In this document: positions 1-6,450 of the stretch, one piece after another
How the letters are laid out: every line of letters begins with the position of its first letter
Numbering within the stretch: position 1 is the first letter of the stretch
Assembly (NCBI RefSeq): GCF_017115025.1
Contig: NZ_JABXKM010000313.1
Span: 1-39,883 of the forward strand
Direction of reading: 5' to 3'
Length of the DNA stretch: 39,883 bases
Source: Nostoc sp. NOS(2021)
GTDB lineage: Bacteria > Cyanobacteriota > Cyanobacteriia > Cyanobacteriales > Nostocaceae
Notes under the pieces: generated by a model
Database searches by the model: none
Told to the model about the DNA's origin: nothing
Seen by the model: the letters and a program-made list of their open reading frames with translations, nothing else
Position numbers and translations under genes: made by a program

Positions 1-83
1 GCGCTTGGATGGCTCCTCAAGATCAACCCCACGAACAATTTGTATTCCCTGAGGAAGTTCTACCTCGCGGTAATGCTCTCTAA
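1..83 (+). CDS. psbD: Photosystem II D2 protein, C-terminal end (partial)
   Basis: Only the last 26 codons are present, read in the frame that begins at base 3 and ending at TAA 81-83. The peptide runs from AWMAPQDQPHE to the terminus EEVLPRGNAL, which is the highly conserved C-terminus of D2, the reaction-centre subunit that pairs with D1 in thylakoid photosystem II. In most cyanobacteria one psbD copy overlaps psbC. Here the gene is followed by a terminator and no psbC, so this is probably the stand-alone second psbD copy. The 5' part lies outside the window. Confidence 0.95.
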   Translation, partial: AWMAPQDQPHEQFVFPEEVLPRGNAL

Positions 84-203
84 GAATTAAAAGCCGACCA
101 TGACTTGAATCAAGGTTGTGATTGCCCAAAATTGACACCACCCGGATTAAATAACTTCCTTGTAATCAGCCAATAAAGTGTCAATATTCCCCATTCTCAA
201 GTG

Positions 204-233
204 ATCTCCCACCTTTTGGTGGGGGATTTTTTT
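204..233 (+). terminator. Rho-independent terminator after psbD
   Basis: A 10-bp stem (204-213 with 218-227, one G-T pair) with a TTTT loop is followed by a run of seven T. It lies 120 bases after the psbD stop and separates psbD from the next transcription unit. Confidence 0.85.
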
Positions 234-243
234 CTGTATATGG

Positions 244-272
244 TTAATATCTCTAAATTTATGTGTTATATT
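244..272 (+). promoter_or_regulatory. Candidate promoter for the structured RNA / small ORF unit
   Basis: TATATT at 267-272 preceded by TG (extended -10) lies 17 bases after a weak -35-like TTAATA at 244-249. It would start transcription near 279, just after the psbD terminator and just before the first hairpin of the RNA. This is motif reading only. Confidence 0.4.
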
Positions 273-351
273 AGGTGAAGGTGATAAGCCCGGAGTAAAT
301 ACTCTGCCCTTTTAAAACTAAGACCGCTTAGGCAATAAGGAGGTGATGCCC

Positions 352-423
352 ATGATAGAAAGTAGTAAATGCATGGGTCATCAGGTTGCAGTTAGCCGGC
401 TGTGCGCCGGAGCTGTTCTCTAA
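352..423 (+). CDS. Candidate 23-residue peptide with a perfect Shine-Dalgarno
   Basis: ATG 352 to TAA 423 encodes a short peptide beginning MIESSKCMGH and ending LCAGAVL, with cysteines at residues 7 and 18. AAGGAGGTGAT at 337-347 is the full complement of the 16S rRNA 3' end; the GGAGG core lies 8 bases before the ATG. That is far stronger than most ribosome sites in this window. The start codon also lies in a 10-bp hairpin, so translation could be gated by RNA folding, or the apparent site could simply be part of a structured RNA. No known peptide family is recognised and no function is proposed. Confidence 0.35.
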   Translation: MIESSKCMGHQVAVSRLCAGAVL

Positions 424-523
424 AGTTAGCCTTAGTCATCTTGAGAGACTAAGTTAGCTCAAGTAGCTAGGCAAGCTCGGAGTTCCTTCCGGCAGTCTGG
501 TTGCAACCTGAAGACCCGCTAGA

Positions 524-571
524 CCGCGCTGATTTAGATCAACTGATCTAAATCAGCGCGGATAGTTTTTT
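524..571 (+). terminator. Very strong Rho-independent terminator
   Basis: CCGCGCTGATTTAGATCA (524-541) pairs perfectly with 544-561, giving an 18-bp stem (17 bp with a 4-base loop), followed by AGTTTTTT ending at 571. It closes the unit that starts near 279. Confidence 0.85.
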
Positions 572-597
572 GTGGGTGACTTTTGTTTTATCAAGGG

Positions 598-712
598 TTG
601 CTTTTAAAAACTTAGATGGCGATGCCTGCGGTGGTCACTGAGCTTTGTCGTTGGCGCAGCCTCTCGTAGAGAAGTGCGGGCAAAGCCAACGCATTTAAGT
701 TTTCTTAAAAAG
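598..712. repeat. Palindromic element containing a dispersed 25-bp repeat
   Basis: The outer arms CTTTTAAAAACTTAGATGGC (601-620) and the reverse complement of 691-712 match with gaps. Inner arms CGTTGGC (649-655) and GCCAACG (685-691) match perfectly. The centre (650-674) is a 25-bp sequence repeated exactly in inverse orientation at 17126-17150. No coding potential is seen between 572 and 905 apart from this. It looks like a small non-autonomous element or degenerate repeat. Confidence 0.5.
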
Positions 713-905
713 AAAAATATTTTGCATCAAACCTTAGAGTCTGACCAGATGTTAGCAATAGCGTCTATCTAGCAAGTCTGATTTAAATATGCACACACGC
801 ATTATGCCTTAGTTTATCCTCCCATACTTTCTGTGGGGAAAATAAAAGGGGCTTGCCTTTGTCAGATGCAAGATGTCACAAATATATAAGTAGGAATTTT
901 TTGAT

Positions 906-1187
906 ATGGCACAACTACTGACTGAAGCGGAAATTCAAGAACGGGCAAAGGTTCTGTCAGGTTGGAGTGTTGAAGACTCCAAGTTACAGATTACCCGCAC
1001 ATTCAAGGATTTTATCCAAGCAATTGAGTTTGTCAACAAACTGGTGAAGCCGGCTGAATCGGCAGGACATCATCCAGATATAGAGATTTCCTACAACAAA
1101 GTGAAGATTACACTCACAACACATGATGCAGGCGGGTTGACGCAACCAGACTTTGATGTAGCGCGGGCGATTTCCCAAATCAACTAA
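906..1187 (+). CDS. Pterin-4a-carbinolamine dehydratase
   Basis: This 93-residue protein has the usual length of the PCD/DCoH family. The family signature is visible: ESAGHHPD (residues 51-58) with the catalytic His-His-Pro, an aromatic residue at Tyr63, His73 in TTHDAGG, and Asp82/Asp84 near the C-terminus. The enzyme dehydrates 4a-hydroxytetrahydropterins in the cytoplasm. Cyanobacteria and plants use such proteins in pterin recycling, and some act in Moco or photosystem-related roles. The upstream ribosome site is weak (TAGGAA about 12 bases before the ATG). A second pterin gene, the QueD-like protein at 8166, lies in the same window. The gene stands alone between palindromic elements. Confidence 0.9.
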   Translation: MAQLLTEAEIQERAKVLSGWSVEDSKLQITRTFKDFIQAIEFVNKLVKPAESAGHHPDIEISYNKVKITLTTHDAGGLTQPDFDVARAISQIN

Positions 1188-1244
1188 GTGATTTATTCTG
1201 ATATCTTGCACCAGGCGACTGGAAGTCACCGCGATACGGACTAA

Positions 1245-1370
1245 GGAACGTGAATTAAATAAAATGCAAAACTTCATCCTCTATCTAGCTTCCCTCTCCA
1301 ATATATCGGAGAGGGATTGAGGGTGAGGTAAGCCAGGGACATAAATTGTATGTTATTTAATTCTTATTCC
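1245..1370. repeat. Palindromic MITE-like element
   Basis: GAATTAAATAA at 1252-1262 is repeated inverted at 1353-1363, with further partial pairing (GGAA at 1245, TTCC at 1367). The centre is CCCTCTCC (1292-1299) / GGAGAGGG (1308-1315), a motif common in Nostoc intergenic repeats. It has no T-run, so it is not a standard terminator. Confidence 0.5.
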
Positions 1371-1408
1371 TAAGTAGGTAAGCGTGAATAATTAAAGGTT
1401 CGTAGTAA

Positions 1409-1532
1409 GGGACTGACAAATAAAAAAATACTCAACTATTTCTTGTGGGGTCGGCGTATCGCTCACTCGTAGCCAAAGGCGGGCAAGATGCCATTGGCGT
1501 CAAGTAGTAGTAATTTATTTGTTGTCAGCCCC
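1409..1532. repeat. Palindromic MITE-like element with GGGACTGACAA ends
   Basis: GGGACTGACAA (1409-1419) and TTGTCAGCCCC (1522-1532) are terminal inverted repeats matching at 10 of 11 positions, and the AT-rich bases just inside also pair. The 124-bp size and lack of an ORF fit a non-autonomous element. Confidence 0.5.
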
Positions 1533-2078
1533 TAAAATCTGGAGCCGCTGACTACGAATCAATTTAATTAAATTTACATTGCGTAACATAGTTTGATTTA
1601 TTTTTGCTTACTGACTTACCCTGCGGCAAGGCTTTGCCTATGTTTGTATAGCCGAGCCAGTGTGTTTTAACTGGCGTGCGATTTATACTATAGCTAGGTG
1701 GAAGAAGTTATTTTTGATGACAAGCTGCTAAGTGTTTAAAGCTTTGAGCAATTTAGCTTGCGTAGGGAGCGAATGCCCTAAACTCTACTCCCTGCTTAGA
1801 TATTTAGATAACTATGTGTGACAGTTAATAAGCCGATCGCTGTGATCTTGCCATATATATTAGATGTTTTATAATGTTATGATATAAAGATATGTTTTTG
1901 CATAAGTTAATCACATAAGTTTTTAACCCTAAGTTAATCGTTTATTAGCTTTGCAAAAACTAAAATTGTAGTAGTGGCAACTATGCCTCATCCATCGGCT
2001 TCAATGAGATGTCGCATTTTTGAGAATTAGGTGGAACGAAGCCAATTATCTAAACAAGGTGTGAGGAGTAAAGAAAAG
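1533..2078. other. AT-rich intergenic region upstream of the porin
   Basis: No ORF of merit is seen. It is AT-rich from about 1840 to 1970, with TATAAT-like and TATATT-like hexamers, and probably holds the promoter and a long leader of the porin gene. No single promoter stands out. Confidence 0.4.
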
Positions 2079-3806
2079 ATGTCTAATCTATTGTGGAAAT
2101 CCTTAGTGGTTAGCCCAGCAGTTTTGGGAGCAGCATTGTTAGTTTCGACAACAGCAATTGCGGCTCCAAGCAAAACCACTGAAGTATCAGCAGCCAAACA
2201 ATCGGGTGTAACGCAAGTTACGCAACAGCCAGAAACATTGGCTCAAACAACGATAGATCAAGTTAATCGCTACAGCAACGAAGGCAACCAAAATAACTCT
2301 CAGTCTCAAGTAACATCAGTTTCTCAATTTTCCGACGTACAACCAACTGACTGGGCATTCCAAGCATTGCAGTCCTTGGTTGAGCGCTATGGTTGTATTG
2401 CAGGTTACCCAAATGCCACTTATCGCGGTAACCGTGCTTTGACCCGTTATGAATTTGCCGCTGGTTTGAATGCCTGTTTGGATCGAGTTAACGAATTGAT
2501 TGCCACAGCAACAGCTGATTTGGTGACCAAACAAGATTTAGCTACCTTACAACGGTTGCAAGAAGAATTCTCCGCAGAATTGGCAACTCTACGCGGTCGT
2601 GTAGATTCCCTAGAAGCGCGGACTGCTGAATTAGAAGCTAATCAGTTCTCCACTACCACTAAACTAGTCGGTGAAGCGGTTTTTGGCGTTACTGATGTGT
2701 TTGGCGGTAAAACTGGCGACGCTAACAATACCGTATTCCAAGATCGGGTACGTTTAGACTTGCAAACCAGCTTCACTGGTAGAGACGTTTTGCACACTCG
2801 TCTTGCTGCTGGTAATGCACAACCCTTTTCACTAAGGGATAATGCTGGTGCTGCTATCAATACCGCTGAAGGCACACAAACATTTCAAGTTGGTGCTGGC
2901 GATGGTAACAACAGTGTCAAGATAGACCGCTTGACATATGAATTTCCCATAGGGCCAGCCCATGTTTACCTCGCAGCTAGTGGCGGACGACACAGCCAAT
3001 ATGCTGCCGTTAACAATCCTTACTTTTTCGACCAAACTGACGGCGGTAACGGCGCTTTGTCTACCTTGGCTTCTGAAAGTCCCATCTATCGGATTGGTGG
3101 AGGTGCAGGTATAGCGCTCAATCTACCCCTTGGTAAAGGTGGCGGCATCCTGGGAAATAGTTCAATCACTGCGGGTTACTTGGCATCGGAAGCTAATAAT
3201 CCTGGTCTAGGTCAAGGTCTGGCCAACGGCGACTATGCTGCTCTAGGACAGTTGAACTTTAGTGTTGGCGATCGCTTGGCTTTAGCTGCTACTTATGTTC
3301 ACGGATATAGTGGCGCAGGTGGTTTCTTGTTCAACTCTGGTTCCACGTCAGATGGAACTTTTGGAAATGATATTGCAGTAGGTACTAATCAAGCTAACGC
3401 TCTAAGTACCACAAATGGATCTTCAACTAATTCCTATGGTGTGGAAGCTGCGTTTAGACCCAGCGACAAGCTGTCAATTAGTGGCTTCGTCTCTTACCAC
3501 GATGTCGTTGGCTTCGGTGCAAATGATAATTTTCAAGCCTGGAGCTATGGTGTTGGGGTAGCTTTACCTGATTTCGGTAAAAAGGGTAACGTTTTAGGTC
3601 TTTTTGCTGGTGCAGAACCCTATTCCTTTAACCGACCAGGTTTTGTTGGTAATGATGTACCTTATCACTTTGAAGGCTTCTACAAGTATCGTGTGTCGGA
3701 TAACATCTCAATCACCCCTGGTGTAATCTGGTTGACCTCTCCTGGTCAAAACAGCAATAACGACGATGCGATTATCGGTACACTCAGAACAACTTTCAGC
3801 TTCTAG
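2079..3806 (+). CDS. SLH-domain OprB-type outer-membrane porin
   Basis: Major cyanobacterial outer-membrane porin of the SomA/OprB kind. The ATG at 2079 is preferred over an in-frame GTG at 2031 because GAGGAG (2063-2068) lies 10 bases upstream and the protein then opens with a normal signal peptide (MSNLLWKSLVV, hydrophobic core, TTAIAAPS cleavage region), giving 575 residues. One S-layer homology domain follows (FSDVQPTDWAFQAL to YEFAAGLNACLDRV). Next is a coiled-coil stretch (roughly residues 145-190) that would span the periplasm, then a beta-strand-rich OprB barrel ending in TLRTTFSF with the terminal aromatic residue typical of barrel proteins. The SLH domain is expected to bind peptidoglycan-linked polymer while the barrel admits small solutes. 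A terminator follows. Confidence 0.93.
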   Translation: MSNLLWKSLVVSPAVLGAALLVSTTAIAAPSKTTEVSAAKQSGVTQVTQQPETLAQTTIDQVNRYSNEGNQNNSQSQVTSVSQFSDVQPTDWAFQALQSLVERYGCIAGYPNATYRGNRALTRYEFAAGLNACLDRVNELIATATADLVTKQDLATLQRLQEEFSAELATLRGRVDSLEARTAELEANQFSTTTKLVGEAVFGVTDVFGGKTGDANNTVFQDRVRLDLQTSFTGRDVLHTRLAAGNAQPFSLRDNAGAAINTAEGTQTFQVGAGDGNNSVKIDRLTYEFPIGPAHVYLAASGGRHSQYAAVNNPYFFDQTDGGNGALSTLASESPIYRIGGGAGIALNLPLGKGGGILGNSSITAGYLASEANNPGLGQGLANGDYAALGQLNFSVGDRLALAATYVHGYSGAGGFLFNSGSTSDGTFGNDIAVGTNQANALSTTNGSSTNSYGVEAAFRPSDKLSISGFVSYHDVVGFGANDNFQAWSYGVGVALPDFGKKGNVLGLFAGAEPYSFNRPGFVGNDVPYHFEGFYKYRVSDNISITPGVIWLTSPGQNSNNDDAIIGTLRTTFSF

Positions 3807-4240
3807 AGTGTTGACTATCCACTGACAATTTTGAACTCTATTTCTCCCCGCCATCAGGCGGGGCTTTTTGTTTTCAGTAGCAGCAATGGACAAACCCCAG
3901 TATGTAACCGGAGTATACTAGAAAAGTTAGGAGTTATGGCGGGTTTTATATGAATAGACCACAGTAGGGTGGGCATTACAATGCCTACCCTACCAGCGAC
4001 GAACTTCTAACTTACGCTATGAGCAACTTTTTATGAGCGAGCTTTTCTAATAGAAGTTGGCGTATAAAATTACATATTACGTAATATCCTAACTCTGCCA
4101 ATTTGAGATTGAAGGAAAAAGCGTTCGATGGTTCCTGAGCCTTGTCGAAAGACTGAGCGCTCACGCCGAAGTCTAAAATCCAAATTGAATGACTCCTAAC
4201 TTATAACTCCTAACCCCTAACCCCTAACTTATTGCTGCTT
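3807..4240. other. Intergenic region between porin and rrf2 with hairpin and heptamers
   Basis: Besides the terminator it holds an imperfect hairpin GTAGGGTGGGCAT (3964-3976) / ATGCCTACCCTAC (3981-3993), and three 7-bp CCTAACC-type units at 4209-4229 that end about a dozen bases before the rrf2 start. No gene is seen. Confidence 0.5.
3846..3869 (+). terminator. Terminator of the porin gene
   Basis: CCCCGCC (3846-3852), loop ATCA, GGCGGGG (3857-3863), then C and five T. It starts 40 bases after the porin stop. Confidence 0.85.
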
Positions 4241-4678
4241 GTGGAACTATCGTGTAAATCGGAATACGCAATTCTAGCCTTATTAGAGATGGCTGCTCAC
4301 TACGAAAGCGGCGAACCGCTGCAAATTCGACAAATTGCAGCACAACAAAACATACCCGATCGCTATCTGGAACAGCTACTAGCAACCTTGAGGCGTGGGG
4401 GTATAGTCAAGAGTCAGCGCGGATCAAAAGGTGGCTATCTGTTAACGCGAGAACCCCGGAAAATCATCCTTTTTGAGATTTTGGAATGTTTAGAAGGGTT
4501 AGATGTGGGGACTGGTGAAGAAAACCTTAATCCCAAAACGTTAGATAGTTCGGTTATAGAAGAAATTTGGCAAGAAGCAAGTCGCGCGGCAAATTCAGTG
4601 TTGCAAAAATATACGCTCCAGGATCTTTGTGAAAAACGAGATTCGCGGCGGCAGTTGGATATCATGTACTACATTTAG
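4241..4678 (+). CDS. Rrf2-family transcriptional regulator
   Basis: The winged-helix N-terminus is clear: MELSCKSEYAILALLEMA, then the recognition region IRQIAAQQNIPDRYLEQLLATLRRGGIVKSQRGSKGGYLL, characteristic of Rrf2/IscR/CymR proteins. I chose GTG 4241 because the family normally begins just before this helix; TTG 4232 would add only three residues. The three-cysteine Fe-S cluster motif of IscR is absent (remaining cysteines are isolated), so it is unlikely to be a classic cluster-sensing IscR. It lies 91 bases upstream of a cysteine synthase on the same strand. In Firmicutes the Rrf2 protein CymR regulates cysteine synthesis together with CysK, so a similar role here is an inference from context. 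No Shine-Dalgarno is seen; heptamer repeats occupy that space. Confidence 0.88.
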   Translation: MELSCKSEYAILALLEMAAHYESGEPLQIRQIAAQQNIPDRYLEQLLATLRRGGIVKSQRGSKGGYLLTREPRKIILFEILECLEGLDVGTGEENLNPKTLDSSVIEEIWQEASRAANSVLQKYTLQDLCEKRDSRRQLDIMYYI

Positions 4679-4697
4679 TCAAGAGTCATTAGTCATT

Positions 4698-4736
4698 GGT
4701 CATTGGTCATTTGTTGATGACAAATGACCAATGACT
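4698..4736 (+). promoter_or_regulatory. 17-bp hairpin between rrf2 and cysK
   Basis: Bases 4698-4714 pair with 4720-4736 around a 5-base loop, with a single G-T pair. The arms are built from the ATTGGTC-type heptamer. There is no T-run, so it is not a standard terminator. It may modulate read-through or mRNA stability, or simply be repeat DNA. Confidence 0.45.
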
Positions 4737-4769
4737 AATAACTAATAATTAATAACTAAGGACTAAATT

Positions 4770-5732
4770 ATGCGAATAGCTCGTAACATTACAGAATTGG
4801 CTGGTTGTACACCCCTAGTGCAGTTGAACCGCATTCCTCAAACAGAAGGATGTGTTGCGAAAATTGTGGTGAAACTGGAAAGTATGAACCCATCGGCATC
4901 AGTTAAAGATCGGATTGGGGTGAGTATGATTAATGCCGCCGAAGAGGAAGGGCTGATTACTCCTCTTAAGACAGTATTGGTAGAACCTACCTCTGGAAAC
5001 ACAGGAATTGCCCTAGCAATGGCAGCAGCAGCCAAGGGTTATCGATTAATTTTGACAATGCCAGAGACAATGATTGGGGAACGACGGGCAATGTTGCGGG
5101 CTTATGGAGCAGAACTGGAACTAACACCAGGTATGGAAGGCATGAGTGGGGCAATTGGGCGAGCGCAGCAAATAGTTAATACTACACCAAATACCTATAT
5201 GTTGCAGCAGTTTCGCAATCCAGCCAATGCAAGAGTGCATCGGGAAACTACTGCTCTTGAAATCTGGGAAGATACCGATGGACAAGTAGATATAATTGTG
5301 GCAGGAGTGGGCACAGGTGGTACGATCACTGGTGTAGCAGAAGTTATTAAAGCACGCAAGCCTAGTTCTAAGGCGATCGCTGTTGAACCAGCCAATAGCC
5401 CAGTTTTATCGGGGGGACGACCAGGCCCACACAAAATTCAGGGAATTGGTGCTGGGTTTATTCCCCAAGTACTACAGCTAAAATTGATTGATGAAGTGAT
5501 TACCGTCACCGATGAAGAAGCGATCGTTTATAGTCGGCGTTTAGCTAAAGAAGAAGGGCTACTATCTGGCATTTCCAGTGGTGCAGCTTTATGTGCAGCA
5601 GTTCGCGTTGCTCAACGTCAAGAAAATAAGGGACGTTTAATTGTGGTGATTCAGCCCAGTTTTGGTGAGAGGTATTTGAGTACGCCGTTGTTCCAAGACC
5701 TGGAGGCAAGGTTAGCGGCTAGCGTCAGTTAA
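4770..5732 (+). CDS. cysK: Cysteine synthase A (O-acetylserine sulfhydrylase)
   Basis: The protein has 320 residues, the usual size for this PLP enzyme, which makes L-cysteine from O-acetylserine and sulfide in the cytoplasm. Diagnostic elements are the PLP-binding lysine Lys46 in SASVKDRIG, the substrate loop PTSGNTG (residues 73-79), the phosphate-binding [10 protein letters not shown], and the C-terminal SGISSGAAL serine that contacts the pyridine nitrogen. AAGGA lies about ten bases before ATG 4770. It follows an Rrf2 regulator and is followed after 15 bases by a J-domain gene, so the three are probably co-transcribed. Cyanobacteria often carry several cysK/cysM paralogs, and whether this one is the main isozyme cannot be judged here. 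Confidence 0.93.
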   Translation: MRIARNITELAGCTPLVQLNRIPQTEGCVAKIVVKLESMNPSASVKDRIGVSMINAAEEEGLITPLKTVLVEPTSGNTGIALAMAAAAKGYRLILTMPETMIGERRAMLRAYGAELELTPGMEGMSGAIGRAQQIVNTTPNTYMLQQFRNPANARVHRETTALEIWEDTDGQVDIIVAGVGTGGTITGVAEVIKARKPSSKAIAVEPANSPVLSGGRPGPHKIQGIGAGFIPQVLQLKLIDEVITVTDEEAIVYSRRLAKEEGLLSGISSGAALCAAVRVAQRQENKGRLIVVIQPSFGERYLSTPLFQDLEARLAASVS

Positions 5733-5747
5733 CGATACATTGAATTA

Positions 5748-6449
5748 ATGGTCAATTCTAAGCACGTTTCTAACCATTACGAAACTCTCAAAGTTAGTCC
5801 AAGTGCAAGCCTTGCGGAGATTAAGCAAGCTTATCGCCGCTTGGTTAAGTTGTTTCATCCTGACAGTAATCAGGAAACAGCCGATCACGAGCAGATTATC
5901 CGCATCAATGCAGCCTATGAGGTTTTAGGCGATAACCAAAATCGCCGTCATTATGACCAACAACTGCAAGATGACTCTCAAAAATTAAATAGCGATCGCC
6001 AACAGCGTACAGCATCAGCGCAAAAGCATTACCAGACAAGACGAAAAACCGGACGGGATGTTGACGAGCAAGTTGAGGAATGGCTGCGCCAAGTTTACCA
6101 ACCAGTTAATCGCTTACTTTGTAACATTTTGTATTCTCTAGAAGAACAAATGGATCAATTAGCGGCTGATCCCTTTGATGATGAGTTGTTAGATCAATTT
6201 CAGGAATACTTACAAGCCTGTCGAGATGACCTCAAGCAAGCACAAATTACTTTTCGCTCCCTGCAAAATCCCCCTAGTCTTGCAAGAACGGCGGCTCACC
6301 TCTACTACAGCCTCGATCAAGTAGCAGATGGACTCGAAGAGTTGGGTTACTTTCCTTTGAACTACGATGAGCGTTATTTACACACAGGTCAAGAACTATT
6401 CCGCATAGCTACGGGATTACACTGTGAGGCGCAAGCGTCTGTAAAATAA
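5748..6449 (+). CDS. J-domain (DnaJ-type) co-chaperone
   Basis: The N-terminal J-domain (about residues 9-72) shows HYETLKVSPSASLAEIKQAYRRLVKLFHPD with the invariant HPD at residues 37-39 that stimulates DnaK ATPase. There is no Gly/Phe region, zinc finger or DnaJ C-terminal substrate domain. The rest of the 233 residues is a charged, helical tail of unknown role. This makes it a class C J-protein that probably recruits DnaK to a specific client. It lies 15 bases downstream of cysK. Its stop is one base from the stop of the convergent GTPase gene. Confidence 0.88.
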   Translation: MVNSKHVSNHYETLKVSPSASLAEIKQAYRRLVKLFHPDSNQETADHEQIIRINAAYEVLGDNQNRRHYDQQLQDDSQKLNSDRQQRTASAQKHYQTRRKTGRDVDEQVEEWLRQVYQPVNRLLCNILYSLEEQMDQLAADPFDDELLDQFQEYLQACRDDLKQAQITFRSLQNPPSLARTAAHLYYSLDQVADGLEELGYFPLNYDERYLHTGQELFRIATGLHCEAQASVK

Positions 6450-6450
6450 T

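Larger units (their letters stand above)
279..571 (+). ncRNA. Candidate structured RNA of about 290 nt downstream of psbD
   Basis: The segment lies between a plausible promoter and a very strong terminator and is dense in self-complementarity. Visible helices are: CGGAGTA (291-297) with TACTCTG (300-306); GATGCCCATG (345-354) with CATGGG-T-CATC (372-382), which buries the start codon of the small ORF; CCGGC (396-400) with GCCGG (406-410); CTTAGTC (431-437) with GACTAAG (447-453); and a long-range 9-bp pairing of CAGGTTGCA (382-390) with TGCAACCTG (502-510). The last pairing competes for base 382 with the start-codon hairpin. I do not recognise the RNA family. It could be an sRNA, a structured mRNA leader or a remnant of an element-associated RNA. 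The 5' end is inferred from the promoter. Confidence 0.5.

Noticed and set aside
984..1277. 97-codon minus-strand ORF over the pterin dehydratase gene
   Set aside because: It is antisense to a clear family member and has no ribosome site or recognisable domain.
1292..1315. CCCTCTCC/GGAGAGGG hairpin as terminator of the dehydratase gene
   Set aside because: There is no T-run, and it lies at the centre of a larger palindromic element.
2031..2078. Upstream GTG start of the porin
   Set aside because: It would add 16 charged residues before a normal signal peptide; the ATG at 2079 has a good ribosome site.
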